Assembly (NCBI GenBank): GCA_027082825.1
Contig: JALWTO010000040.1
Coordinates: 1 to 64,000 of the forward strand
From: Acidilobaceae archaeon
GTDB lineage: Archaea > Thermoproteota > Thermoprotei_A > Sulfolobales > Acidilobaceae
Reading direction: 5' to 3'
DNA: 64,000 nucleotides
Positions 30,787 to 40,656 of this stretch are shown here, one piece after another. Each line of letters begins with the position of its first letter. The first letter of the stretch is position 1. The notes under the pieces are model-generated. The model worked only from the letters and a program-made list of their open reading frames with translations, searched no databases and was not told where the DNA came from. A program made the position numbers and the translations under genes.

Positions 30787-31980
30787 GTGGAGAAGGTTAT
30801 TGTTAGTGGTGAGGGTCTTAAAAAACTTAGAAGAGGAACTGGAATAGTTTATAACAAGTGGATAAGAGGATTAGGAACTCTTAAGACAGGGGCTCCAGTT
30901 GAGGTGATTTCTGATGATGGTGAGGTTATTGCCTGTGCTCTTTTGGATTCCATAGGTCCTGTTGCTTTAAGAATTCTTTTTCATGGAAGATGCCCTTACA
31001 AAGATGTAGAATCCCTTCTAGAATTAAAGTTTGAGAATGCACTTTCTGTCAGAGAGAGAACGGGTATGAGAAGCTTCAGGTCTTATAGACTAGTTAACAG
31101 CGATGGCGACCTTCTTTCAGGTCTTATAGTTGATATATACAACGAAGAGGTTGCAGTACTTCAAAGCAGTAGCCTTGCAATAGATGCGAACCTAGATATT
31201 ATAACAAACATTATTACAAAAAAACTTGGCGTACAGAACATATTTGAAAAAAGCACCCAGAGAAGTAGGAGGGATATAGGTCTTGAGATCAGAAGAAGGT
31301 GGCTGAAGGGAAGGAAAGAAAAAGTTATAATAGATGAAGTGGGAGCAAGGTTTGTTGTTGATATTGTCAACGGACAGAAGACAGGATTCTATCTAGATCA
31401 AAAAATGAACAGGATTGAGCTAAGAAAATTTATAGGTAAAGGAGACAGGGTTCTTGATATCTTTTCGTATACAGGAGGTTTTGGTATACATGCAGTCCTT
31501 AAAGGAGCGAGAGAGGTAACTTTTATCGAAGAAGATCCGAATGCCATAGAGATTCTTAAGCAGAATATTGAGATCAATGGTGTTGAAAAATATAAAATTC
31601 TTAGGGGGAGTGTTTGGGAAGTATTGCCTAGTGTCAAGGATAAATTTGATGTGATTGTTGTTGACCCTCCAGCCTTTATTCAGAGCAGTGATGAGAGTTC
31701 AATTAGAAGGGGTAAAGGAGCCTACAGGAGGGCTTATAGCCTTGCACTCGATCTTGCTGAAGAGGACTCTATAGGCTTTCTAAGTAGCTGTAGTTATTTT
31801 CTAAAGAGGGACGAATTTTTATCACTAATAACATCTGTCATGATATCCAGAGGCTTTAAGTGTTATAGAGTTTTAGGTGGATTAAGAGGGGCTTCTCCAG
31901 ATCATGTTCTCAGAGGAGAAGAGTACCTTGAGTATTTAAAGGCAGCTTTTGTTTATTTAAGAACCTGTAGAAAATATTAA
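30787..31980 (+). CDS. RlmI-like PUA and SAM-dependent rRNA methyltransferase
   Basis: A 397-residue protein with an N-terminal PUA-like domain (residues 1-75), a central domain, and a Rossmann methyltransferase: VLDIFSYTGGFGIHAVLKGA (motif I) and the catalytic/target-flipping VVDPPAFIQS. The family (YccW/RlmI) makes 5-methylcytosine in 23S rRNA; archaeal members may modify tRNA or rRNA. GTG start six bases after the permease stop, so the two share a transcript without obvious functional link. Confidence 0.85.
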   Translation: MEKVIVSGEGLKKLRRGTGIVYNKWIRGLGTLKTGAPVEVISDDGEVIACALLDSIGPVALRILFHGRCPYKDVESLLELKFENALSVRERTGMRSFRSYRLVNSDGDLLSGLIVDIYNEEVAVLQSSSLAIDANLDIITNIITKKLGVQNIFEKSTQRSRRDIGLEIRRRWLKGRKEKVIIDEVGARFVVDIVNGQKTGFYLDQKMNRIELRKFIGKGDRVLDIFSYTGGFGIHAVLKGAREVTFIEEDPNAIEILKQNIEINGVEKYKILRGSVWEVLPSVKDKFDVIVVDPPAFIQSSDESSIRRGKGAYRRAYSLALDLAEEDSIGFLSSCSYFLKRDEFLSLITSVMISRGFKCYRVLGGLRGASPDHVLRGEEYLEYLKAAFVYLRTCRKY

Positions 31981-32021
31981 TTTTGTTTGGTTAACCTAAC
32001 AACTTTGGGGAAACCTTAGAG

Positions 32022-32492
32022 ATGAGCAAGACTATTCCGCATGGAAGAAGAGAGGAGGACTACCTTAAAACTCTCTACATTTTATCCAAAGAAAGAAAAG
32101 TAATCAGAATAAGAGACCTCTCGAAGGCATTAAAGGTCAGGCCTTCCTCTGCAGTGGAATATGTTGAAAAGCTTGCAAAAAAGGGCCTTGTCGTGCATAG
32201 GAAGGGGGAGTACATAGAGCTGACCTCTAAAGGTGCTAAAGAGGGAGAAAAGCTTTATAGAAGATATGAGGCACTCATGAGATTCCTTAAGGAGATACTC
32301 ATGTTGTCTGACGACGTGGCTGCTGAGGATGCCTGTTACATAGAACATGGCCTCCATGAACTTACACTTGAAAGAATAGGGCTCTTTCTTGACTTCCTTG
32401 ATATTCATCTTAAAGGGAAGGGAAAGATAAACTTCCTTGACAGACTCAGAGAATATTATCTTAAGGGAAGGATCCCAGAAAGTTGTATCTAG
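32022..32492 (+). CDS. DtxR/MntR-family metal-dependent regulator
   Basis: A 156-residue winged helix (RIRDLSKALKVRPSSAVEYVEKLAKKGLV, about residues 29-57) plus a C-terminal dimerisation/metal domain with CYIEHGLHELTLERIGLFLDFL. The His/Glu/Cys pattern fits Fe or Mn binding. No FeoA (SH3) domain. It is not next to a transporter; a second DtxR-type gene sits in the zinc operon at 57.6 kb. The following 297 bases hold no gene, only a weak box C/D-like segment. Confidence 0.85.
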   Translation: MSKTIPHGRREEDYLKTLYILSKERKVIRIRDLSKALKVRPSSAVEYVEKLAKKGLVVHRKGEYIELTSKGAKEGEKLYRRYEALMRFLKEILMLSDDVAAEDACYIEHGLHELTLERIGLFLDFLDIHLKGKGKINFLDRLREYYLKGRIPESCI

Positions 32493-32789
32493 CCTTATTT
32501 GATCTTTAGTTTTGAGCAATGGCAATGATATGCACAGTTTCTGTTCTGCAGGATCTTTCAAGAATTACCTAACATTAATCCTAGCTTTTCAAGAAGTTAA
32601 AAAAGAAAAACGGTAAACTTAGGTAACTACTATGGATGATGTTAGTGTTTTACTGACAACTAGGAGGTTGCAGCAGAAAATAGTTAACACTCGAAGCTGA
32701 CCCGGGTATTATTTAGTGTAGATCCCCATACTTTCTTCAGTACCAATTAAAGCACTTGGAGGCATAAGTGGTTTCCTTAGGTGATCAGT

Positions 32790-33623
32790 ATGGTTGTAAG
32801 TGTATTAAAGAGATTCCTTGGAAGGCTTTCCGGCGAAGGGCAACAGTGGAATGGAGAACAGGTAGCTGGATATCTTAACGGAGTTGGCCTAGGAAAGAGC
32901 ACTGATTATGATGAAATAGCTGCAAATCTTGAGGTAAAAAGGCTTGAACTTGAGCAGATGATGGGCTCTCTTGTGAGCGAGGTCAAAGAGTCCTACATGA
33001 GAATAGTTGATTCAATAAAGAGAGGAGACAGAGAGGGAGCTGAGCTTTTGGCTGCTGAGGTTGCAATGAAAAACACTTTAATAAAGGCACTAGCTATGGT
33101 CTCAAAGTTACTAAAACTAGCTGTAAGCAAGATAAGAACAGCAAAAAGCGTTGATGAGCTTGCAAAAGTCCTAAGCCCGGCAGTCGTCATGTTGAGGAAT
33201 ATAAATGAGTACATGACAACTATGGCACCTGAGGTTGCAGCCCAGCTTAGCGCAATAAAAGATGAGATAGAGAGACTTTACGCCATACCTGGAATAAACG
33301 TTGAGCATGTCAGGGTAAGAGGGATAACAGATCTAGTGCCAGAGTCAAAGGAGGTCCTTAGAAAGGCCTATGAGGAAGCTTCAAGGGATCTAGAAAGGAT
33401 CCTACCTCCGCCACCTGAGGAGGCTAGGAATGTAAGGCCAATAGATCTTGAAGAGCTCCAGGAAAGGCTTCTAGACTACATAAGAATGAGAGGAGGAAGG
33501 ATAAGTATAAGAAAGGCGGCAGAGGATCTGAATGTCTCTCAAGAGGCTATAAGGAGAACTCTGTTCAGGCTTGAGGAAAGAGGACTCATAAGGTTGCATT
33601 TACCTTCAAAACAATCTCAATAA
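32790..33623 (+). CDS. cdvB: ESCRT-III cell division protein CdvB
   Basis: Crenarchaeal ESCRT-III homologue of 277 residues that forms the constricting division ring. An N-terminal helical ESCRT-III core (about residues 30-175) is followed by a proline-rich MIM2-like motif (RILPPPPEEAR) that in Sulfolobus docks onto the MIT domain of CdvC. A C-terminal winged helix (GRISIRKAAEDLNVSQEAIRRTLFRLEERGLIRL) is, in Sulfolobus, the membrane-anchor (CdvA) contact. GTG 32781 is in frame, but AGGTGAT overlaps it and precedes ATG 32790. No cdvA lies in the window. Confidence 0.92.
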   Translation: MVVSVLKRFLGRLSGEGQQWNGEQVAGYLNGVGLGKSTDYDEIAANLEVKRLELEQMMGSLVSEVKESYMRIVDSIKRGDREGAELLAAEVAMKNTLIKALAMVSKLLKLAVSKIRTAKSVDELAKVLSPAVVMLRNINEYMTTMAPEVAAQLSAIKDEIERLYAIPGINVEHVRVRGITDLVPESKEVLRKAYEEASRDLERILPPPPEEARNVRPIDLEELQERLLDYIRMRGGRISIRKAAEDLNVSQEAIRRTLFRLEERGLIRLHLPSKQSQ

Positions 33624-33643
33624 ACATTCTTTATTATTCCTGT

Positions 33644-36600
33644 TTAAGAGCATTGGAGCTTTGATATTTGTATAAAATAGATAACGTTTGTATTATTTCC
33701 TTCAATAAGCACTAAGTAATTATCGAAAAACTCAAGTCTATCTCCAGGCCCTATAACATTCAACTGATAGGAAATTGTACATATGTTTGTAGAGTTATTG
33801 TTCAGATCTAACCTAACAAAGGAGTTTTCTTTTTCTATGGCAAACCATAAATAATTGTTACCAATTGCGCTACCAACTATGTTAATCTGCGGAACCTCTA
33901 TCATAGACATGGAACTTCCATTAAGATAGTAATACCTGAATACCTCAGTCTCGTTAGTCTCTGTATCAAGAAGAGTGAAATACGTAACTTCTTTAACATA
34001 ATCTAGAGCCGAGGTGCTATAGTCCCAGAACTCATAGTTAGGGAGCTGCTGGATGAGTTTATAGAGAATCTGGCCATTAGATTCATTAATGGTCATTAAT
34101 TCAACACTACCGACTTTTGAACTAATATTTTGGAAGCCTAGAGCAATAATATTATTAAAGACCTCGACCTTAGGATGTAGGAACTTTTTGGTTAAAAATT
34201 GACACAAACTATTGAGCGTTGGGGTTATATTACTGTTCTGTTTTATAGAACTGAAATCTATGGTTGTATTGTAAACTGTAAGTATTGAGGGGTTCGAGGG
34301 ACGATTGCTTGACACTCCTCGAGTAACAACAATGAGCTCCTGAGTAACGGGGTCATAGGAAAAATCTGTGTTTCCATTAAATGTTATCGCTCCACCACTC
34401 TCAAGCATTATTGTAAACCAGTACTTTAACGAAGGTCCTTCAGTTCCTGATGTGATGTTATAAACATCTATATGATTAGTTTCTCCACATCCCACCATAA
34501 GTATATATCCCCCTTCAGATACAAATTCATTAGCAATAACGTTGAGTTGGTCTATTGAAAGCTTGAAAGGCTTTGGAGACTTAAATTCTATCTTAAGATA
34601 GATAGTTTTTGAGCTTGGAACAAATGGTAATGAAGCTGTATTATTTATAGCCTTATTAGTAGAATTATAAGTCGCCCATCCCGAGAGATCTGTAGGAATT
34701 ACAGGAAACCAACTTTTATTATCTGGTGATGCTAGAACTCTATATTCTCCTGTAACATTGGATTCAAAGGAGTACGATACCAAGAAGTTTTTAGCTGATA
34801 GAGTTTCTAAGTCTATTGCATCCCCAATAGCAGAGTAATATTCCTCTTTTGTAATATTAATTGAAAGGTTATAGACATTACTTCCAATAATATTATAAAG
34901 TGAAGTTTCATTATAGGCAATTATAGATGCTAGGGTTCCATTAGGATAGTAAAGCTTAATAGTCCATTTACTTATGATAGGCTCCTTAAGGACAAAAATC
35001 TTTGCCACATTATTTTTGTTAAAAGTTCCATTTGCGACAAAGCCATTAGGAGAGTCAATCTCTATTTTCCAACCCGAAAGATTATATCCCTGAGGCCCAT
35101 AAACAGTTATAAAACGAGGATCACTTTGAGAAATAACTACCATATCAAAACAGGCTGTAGTGTTATAGGTCCCTAATCCTACGTAAAAAACATCCAAGCC
35201 TACCGTATAATAGATTGGATTCATTAATGAAGTCCCATTAATGTTATAAATATCAAGATATAAGTTTAAGTTATCATTACTAATATTTATAACCGAAAGG
35301 ATATAGTACCAATAATTTTCAGAAACTGTTGTATTTAAACGAGTGCTATTTAAAATAGACCATTTTTTGTGTATTCCTTTGAATCTATTGAATTCCCATA
35401 TATTTCCATACAAAATGTTTTTCTGAGAGGAGCTCATATCTAAAGTGGTCGTATAGAAGTAATAAGAATCTGGATTGAAAACCATGTCAATAAAACCTTG
35501 ATATTTTTTGGGGCTTGTTAAGGTAAGAATGTATAAGTTGGAAAGAGCTAAATTACCATTATAAGCTGGGTAAATATACCCATTGTATTTATAGAAGTAT
35601 TGAGGATATTCTGCATATGAATCGCCACTGGAAAGCAGACTAGGAGAGACCTCTATATTATTTTGACAGATACCACCACCATAAATTCCATAGTTTTCTG
35701 ACCAACTCCAATTTCCGTATTCGGGAATTAGGCTGTCATTTTTGAACGGATTTGATGAGAAGTTGTCAGCATATAAAACGTTATCTTTATATTTTTCTAA
35801 CTTGAAGACAATTTTTTCTATCGGTACAGAATCTACAATTAGGCTATTATTATCATTTAACTTAAGGGAGGTCCTGTCTCCATCGATATAACTTCCACTT
35901 AGAATATTGTAACTTATAGGACTTCCATAGATAGGAACTGTGCCTATTTTTACAGGACCAAGCCAGGTCTCAGTATAGTTTCCACATCTCTCTTTAAGGC
36001 TTTCAGAAACCACACCAGAAGGAACTAGAGAAGTTGAATATGTTATGTCCAGAGCAAAGTCAGTAAGGTTTGCATATACCTTTCTGACTGGAACAAAGGA
36101 AGGTTGATTAAGGCCTTCATACCCCTTTGCTGAGAATGGTATATTGAAGACAAAATATGTCCTTGAAGTATCTATAGAAACTTTGGTAACTAGATCGACC
36201 TCAAGCATATAGCTTTTTCCTATGAATATTCCGTTTGCAATATCCTGAGTAACATTGTCATAAACCATTACTGGAATAGTCTCTTTACCATTGTATTTAT
36301 AAAGGGTCATGGAAATACTTTCTATTATCTCTGGAACAGTAGATGCATTAATTAAGTAGCTGTTTCCTGAGGTTGTAGTTATTATAAGTCCCAAAAGCTT
36401 TATTGGGTAGTTCATTGAGTTTATCAGAGCAATCCTATATGTATTGTTCCCGGGAAGCCCAATGTTTCCTGCCCTGACCAAGGTCTTGCTCATCTGAAGG
36501 AGTCTTTGCCTTGTATTGGCTATTTGATTTATGGTTGAGTAACTTTGATTGACTCTTCTTATAAAGAGGAAGTGAAGAGCTATAATTGTTATGAGCATTA

Positions 36601-36649
36601 CAATTATTATCATAGCAATTATTCCACCCAGCCCCCTTTCAGATCTCAT
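33644..36649 (-). CDS. Giant type IV pilin-like surface protein
   Basis: A 1001-residue protein that begins with a class III (prepilin) signal: a short basic leader with RG before LGGIIAMIIIVMLITIIALHFLF, then a pilin-like helix. The remaining roughly 950 residues are beta-rich, Asn/Ser/Thr/Tyr-rich, and hold more than twenty N-x-S/T sites, so it is exported and probably heavily glycosylated. Repeated strands such as YFYTTTLDMSSS suggest lectin- or concanavalin-like modules, not assigned. The ATG overlaps the stop of the small pilin gene (TAATG), so both are one operon. It may form a tip adhesin. Confidence 0.7.
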   Translation of the reverse strand: MRSERGLGGIIAMIIIVMLITIIALHFLFIRRVNQSYSTINQIANTRQRLLQMSKTLVRAGNIGLPGNNTYRIALINSMNYPIKLLGLIITTTSGNSYLINASTVPEIIESISMTLYKYNGKETIPVMVYDNVTQDIANGIFIGKSYMLEVDLVTKVSIDTSRTYFVFNIPFSAKGYEGLNQPSFVPVRKVYANLTDFALDITYSTSLVPSGVVSESLKERCGNYTETWLGPVKIGTVPIYGSPISYNILSGSYIDGDRTSLKLNDNNSLIVDSVPIEKIVFKLEKYKDNVLYADNFSSNPFKNDSLIPEYGNWSWSENYGIYGGGICQNNIEVSPSLLSSGDSYAEYPQYFYKYNGYIYPAYNGNLALSNLYILTLTSPKKYQGFIDMVFNPDSYYFYTTTLDMSSSQKNILYGNIWEFNRFKGIHKKWSILNSTRLNTTVSENYWYYILSVINISNDNLNLYLDIYNINGTSLMNPIYYTVGLDVFYVGLGTYNTTACFDMVVISQSDPRFITVYGPQGYNLSGWKIEIDSPNGFVANGTFNKNNVAKIFVLKEPIISKWTIKLYYPNGTLASIIAYNETSLYNIIGSNVYNLSINITKEEYYSAIGDAIDLETLSAKNFLVSYSFESNVTGEYRVLASPDNKSWFPVIPTDLSGWATYNSTNKAINNTASLPFVPSSKTIYLKIEFKSPKPFKLSIDQLNVIANEFVSEGGYILMVGCGETNHIDVYNITSGTEGPSLKYWFTIMLESGGAITFNGNTDFSYDPVTQELIVVTRGVSSNRPSNPSILTVYNTTIDFSSIKQNSNITPTLNSLCQFLTKKFLHPKVEVFNNIIALGFQNISSKVGSVELMTINESNGQILYKLIQQLPNYEFWDYSTSALDYVKEVTYFTLLDTETNETEVFRYYYLNGSSMSMIEVPQINIVGSAIGNNYLWFAIEKENSFVRLDLNNNSTNICTISYQLNVIGPGDRLEFFDNYLVLIEGNNTNVIYFIQISKLQCS

Positions 36650-37089
36650 TATCCTATCACCTCTGCATAGCCTAGAGCTTTACCATAATCAGTCACTACC
36701 ATCACTGTATGGCTTCCTGGAGATGTTACCGGAGATGAGAAAGGCCCTATTTTGACCAACTCATTAGGACCCAAGGTTAGAGGTAGGCTGAACCCTATAG
36801 GATCTGCAGGGGTATTATCAACAAAGATATCATAGATCTTTGCTCCCCCTGAGCTTGTTGCAACAAATATCCAAAGTTTTCCACTGGCCTTGTTTATATA
36901 GGCTCTAACTACAACCAGATTTTCAGTAGCCTCGTTTTGGGCTGTAATTAATTGGTTAGCTGTTGCTGATTCTTGCGTACTAAAGTAGTCTATTGCGGCA
37001 AGATATACAGTAAGTCCTACTGCAATAGTTATCATCAACACAAGAAGTGCAGAAAATATCTCACTAATCCCTCTTCTTCTCCTTATCAA
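36649..37089 (-). CDS. Archaeal type IV pilin
   Basis: A 146-residue pilin: basic leader RRRRG, cleavage by a PibD-like peptidase predicted before ISEIFSALLVLMITIAVGLTVYLAA, then a globular beta domain (NLVVVRAYINKASGKLWIFVATSSG). Typical size for the major or minor subunit of archaeal adhesion pili. Upstream partner of the 1001-residue protein with overlapping stop and start. No secretion ATPase or platform protein is near, so assembly would rely on genes elsewhere. Confidence 0.85.
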   Translation of the reverse strand: MIRRRRGISEIFSALLVLMITIAVGLTVYLAAIDYFSTQESATANQLITAQNEATENLVVVRAYINKASGKLWIFVATSSGGAKIYDIFVDNTPADPIGFSLPLTLGPNELVKIGPFSSPVTSPGSHTVMVVTDYGKALGYAEVIG

Positions 37090-37323
37090 GATAAGCTTAC
37101 CTTAATATTTTAATTCCCTCCAGAAGTTAAAAACATAACCTAGTTTTATGAAGGATGTGAACAGTGTGACGATTTACATTCTCAATTATTTATTTCAAAC
37201 CATAACATATTAAGGTAGGCCCTCATTATTTCTTAAACCTTAATTAGATTGTATTGGTACTACTGCCTCTCTTCCCCCTTATTACTTAAGATTGAGCTAA
37301 GATCATCAAAGGTGAGGTACTTA

Positions 37324-38487
37324 TTGAGCGGAGCCAGAGCTGTACTTCTAGAAACAGCTAGGAGATATGCACTAGCATATAAGGAAGCAGAGGTTAGAGG
37401 AGACTATGAAACAGCAAGCGTTAACTTAAAGAGGGCTGTAGAAGCTCTTGAAGATTTCTTAAGACTCTATCCAAGCGATCTCTTGGCCCCAAGAATTAGA
37501 AAGCTTATATTTCAATATAGAGATAGACTTAAGATGCTTGAGAGAAAAATGCTTATAGCAACCTCTGCAGGAGGAGAGGAGTTTGAGGTTGAGATAAACG
37601 AACAGAAGGAAAAGACCGATGGTATAAGGACTCCTCCAGAGTTCGTTCTTAAAGAAAAACCAGAGGTTACATTTGATGATATAGCTGGGCTTGATGACGC
37701 TAAGCAGGCAATAAAGGAGGCGATAATTTATCCTATAAGGAGACCAGATCTCTTTCCATTAGGATGGCCTAGAGGAATACTTCTCTATGGACCTCCTGGA
37801 ACTGGGAAAACTATGCTTGCTGCAGCAGTCGTAAACGAAGTTGATGGAGAGTTTCTTTATGTTGATGCAGCAAGCATAATGAGCAAGTGGCTTGGTGAAG
37901 GGGAGAGGAATGTCAAGAAGCTGTTCTCATATGCAAGGTCCAGAGCAAAGGATGACATTCCTGTTATAATATTCATTGATGAGATAGATGCACTTCTAGG
38001 GGTCCACACAGCCGAGGTTGGAGGAGAAGTAAGAGTGAGAAATCAGTTCCTTAAGGAAATGGATGGAATCCAGGACAAGAATTGTGATCTTCATGTATAT
38101 GTAATAGGGGCTACAAACAAGCCCTGGAAGCTTGATGAACCCTTCATAAGGAGGTTTCAGAAGAGGATTTACGTTCCTCTTCCAGATTATGAAGCTAGAA
38201 GAAAGCTCCTTGAGCTACTAACAAAGAAAATAAGACTTGCTTCTGATGTTGACATTGATGAACTAGCAAGATTTCTTGATGGATATTCAGGAAGTGACAT
38301 AAGGGATATAGTACAAGGGGCTTATATGAGGGTCGTGAGAGAGGTCTTTGAGAATGGAGAAAGTGGAGAACCCAGACCTGTTGGCATGGATGACTTCAAG
38401 GAGATAATAAGGAGGAGAAAGCCAAGCGTTGATAGAAATATGATTAAGCTTTTTGATGAGTGGAGGAGGAAGTTCGAGGCACTTTAG
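37324..38487 (+). CDS. cdvC: Vps4-type AAA ATPase CdvC
   Basis: An AAA ATPase of 387 residues that remodels the CdvB ring. An N-terminal MIT three-helix bundle (AVLLETARRYALAYKEAEVRGDYETA and following, residues 5-75) precedes the AAA domain: Walker A GPPGTGKTM, Walker B IIFIDEIDALL, sensor/Arg-finger region GATNKPWKLDEPFIRRF. A frame from TTG 37249 would add 25 residues with no family match, whereas AGGTGAGG (37310-37317) sits before TTG 37324, giving the normal length. It shares the strand with cdvB but two pilin genes intervene. Confidence 0.93.
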   Translation: MSGARAVLLETARRYALAYKEAEVRGDYETASVNLKRAVEALEDFLRLYPSDLLAPRIRKLIFQYRDRLKMLERKMLIATSAGGEEFEVEINEQKEKTDGIRTPPEFVLKEKPEVTFDDIAGLDDAKQAIKEAIIYPIRRPDLFPLGWPRGILLYGPPGTGKTMLAAAVVNEVDGEFLYVDAASIMSKWLGEGERNVKKLFSYARSRAKDDIPVIIFIDEIDALLGVHTAEVGGEVRVRNQFLKEMDGIQDKNCDLHVYVIGATNKPWKLDEPFIRRFQKRIYVPLPDYEARRKLLELLTKKIRLASDVDIDELARFLDGYSGSDIRDIVQGAYMRVVREVFENGESGEPRPVGMDDFKEIIRRRKPSVDRNMIKLFDEWRRKFEAL

Positions 38488-38760
38488 CTTTTATTAACTA
38501 ATTAAATATCAAATAAAGGAGTTCTTTAACCTCGATCAATATAGTATAAATTATAGGGATTATCTCCTTAGATAATGAAATTAGTCAAGGCCAACGTTAG
38601 CGAAGAGAGTATCGAATTTTAAAACGCAGTCCTTGTTGAGTTATTCAGCAAAGAAACCTTTAATTTGTAATCATCTTGGACATACCTTCAAGCTATAGTT
38701 TAGTAAATGTAGACACTTTAGAAAATATTATTCTAGAAAAGTTCAGGACAAATAAACACC

Positions 38761-39471
38761 CTAAGGAATCTTTCCCTTGACTATCATCTCAGCTATCTCA
38801 GCAAATCCTTTTCCTCCAGGAAGAGATGCAATGTATTTTGCTTTGGCTTTGGCCTGAGGATCCGCATCTGAAGGCGTTGCAGAGAAGCCAAGAACCTCAA
38901 ATAGCGGTATGTCATTTTCTCCATCTCCAATAGCAATTGCCTCACTTTTATCGATGTTCAGAATTTTCAAGACAATCTCAGCACCCTTGGCCTTAGAAGT
39001 CCCCTTAGGGGCTATATGATAAGCATAACCAGTAACTATGGTAACGTAGCTACCATATTTAGCAACTATCTCCTCAACCTTAGCTCTTAGACTAGGATCC
39101 TTTCTGGGGTCTAGAAATGCTATGTCATGATATCTGTATGGATTCTGCCAGCTAGGCTTTAACCCAAGAGCCTTAAGCTCATAAAAGAGCTCCTTTGGAG
39201 GCTTTCCTTCACAAACATGAATTATCTCCCAGCTCTCCCTATCAAATATAGCACAACCGTTCTCAGCAATTATCGGCCCAGTACTTCCAATATATCTTGC
39301 AAGTCCTGCAGCAACGGGAATATTGTTCCCTGTTGCTAGGGAGACTTTTATTCCATTTCCCTCAAGAAGTCTTATGGCATTTATTGCATCAATATCTAGA
39401 AGCAGGTCCCCTCTTCTTCTGGTTAAGGTTCCATCGACGTCACTTATGACAAGCTTAACCTTGCTCATCAT
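38761..39471 (-). CDS. Archaeal phosphoglycolate phosphatase (HAD)
   Basis: A 236-residue HAD hydrolase with a C2B cap. The nucleophile motif is ISDVDGTLT near residue 9, then LATGNN, the lysine region PKGTSKAKGAE, and GDGENDIPLFE for magnesium. This matches archaeal phosphoglycolate/sucrose-phosphate-type phosphatases. Start ATG at 39471 (or 39468), with AGGTG just upstream. The 273-base gap between cdvC and this gene shows only AT-rich sequence without clear structure. Confidence 0.88.
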   Translation of the reverse strand: MMSKVKLVISDVDGTLTRRRGDLLLDIDAINAIRLLEGNGIKVSLATGNNIPVAAGLARYIGSTGPIIAENGCAIFDRESWEIIHVCEGKPPKELFYELKALGLKPSWQNPYRYHDIAFLDPRKDPSLRAKVEEIVAKYGSYVTIVTGYAYHIAPKGTSKAKGAEIVLKILNIDKSEAIAIGDGENDIPLFEVLGFSATPSDADPQAKAKAKYIASLPGGKGFAEIAEMIVKGKIP

Positions 39472-39603
39472 CAGACACCTACAGAATCAAGGAACTCTTA
39501 CCAATAAAAAAATCAGCCGATTCGCAAACGGCCTCAGGTAGTGAACGCTTTCTGCTAGAAGTAGATAAAGGAGTTAACTCGCTAAGTATACTGGGGAAAG
39601 GGC

Positions 39604-40656
39604 TTGGGAGTTAATCTTAGGGATCTCATACCTTCAGAGGCCAAAAGAGAGGTTGAGCTTAAGGCTTTAAAGGGTAGAGAGGTCGCCTTAGACGCCTATA
39701 ACATATTATATCAGTTCCTTGCTGCAATAAGACAACCTAATGGAACCCCATTGATGGATAGCCACGGAAGGGTCACAAGTCATCTGAGCGGTCTATTTTA
39801 CAGAACAATAAACTTAGTGGAAGAAGGAATAAAACCTGTATTTGTATTTGATGGAAAGCCTCCAGAGATGAAGAGAAAGGAGATAGAGGAGAGGATAAAG
39901 AGAAGAGAGGAAGCAGCAAGCAAATACAGACAAGCAGTTGAGCTCGGGAGACTTGATGAAGCTAGAAAATATGCACAGGCAACAGGAAGACTGACAAATG
40001 AGATGGTTGATGAATCTAAAAAGCTTTTAGAAGCCATGGGGATGCCTGTTGTCCAGGCTCCAGCTGATGGTGAAGCTCAAGCAGCATGTATGGCAGCCTG
40101 GGGTTCAGTGTGGGCTGCTGGAAGCCAGGATTATGACAGCCTCCTCTTTGGAGCTCCAAGACTTGTGAGAAACCTAGCAATAACTGGAAGAAGAAAGCTT
40201 CCAGGAAGAGATGAATATATCGAGATAAAGCCCGAGATTATAGAGCTTGTTAGCCTTCTAAAGTCATTGAAAATAACTAGAGACCACCTTATTGTTATAG
40301 GAATCTTTTTAGGAACAGACTTTAATCCTGGTGGTGTTAAAGGCTATGGTCCCAAGACGGCATTAAAAATTGTTAAAAGTGTTGATGATCCTCTAAAGAT
40401 ATTAAACACAGTCCCAAAGGTCAAGGAAGAAAATGATCCTAAAGAGATATTCAAGTACTTTAAGAAACCTCCATGCACAAAAGATTACAAGATCTTATGG
40501 AGAGAGCCAAACATAGAAAAAGTAAAGAGCATCCTTGTAGACAAACATGACTTTAATGCTGAGAGAGTAGAGAAGGGGATCTCAAGGCTGAAAAAGGCTT
40601 ACAGAGAGAACCTGAAGGGTAGGATCTCAAGGCTCGATGCTTGGTTTAAGAGGTGA
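39604..40656 (+). CDS. fen1: Flap endonuclease 1
   Basis: Structure-specific nuclease for Okazaki fragment and repair flaps, 350 residues. The metal-binding acidic residues lie in ALDAYNILYQFL, VFDGKPPEMK, APADGEAQAA, GSQDYDSLLFG and GTDFNPGGVKGYGPKTA, in the right order. The C-terminus has the conserved basic tail but ends GRISRLDAWFKR; the QxxLDxWF-like end looks like a PCNA-binding (PIP) box. TTG start with GGGGAAAGGG. The stop directly abuts the next ATG. Confidence 0.96.
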   Translation: MGVNLRDLIPSEAKREVELKALKGREVALDAYNILYQFLAAIRQPNGTPLMDSHGRVTSHLSGLFYRTINLVEEGIKPVFVFDGKPPEMKRKEIEERIKRREEAASKYRQAVELGRLDEARKYAQATGRLTNEMVDESKKLLEAMGMPVVQAPADGEAQAACMAAWGSVWAAGSQDYDSLLFGAPRLVRNLAITGRRKLPGRDEYIEIKPEIIELVSLLKSLKITRDHLIVIGIFLGTDFNPGGVKGYGPKTALKIVKSVDDPLKILNTVPKVKEENDPKEIFKYFKKPPCTKDYKILWREPNIEKVKSILVDKHDFNAERVEKGISRLKKAYRENLKGRISRLDAWFKR

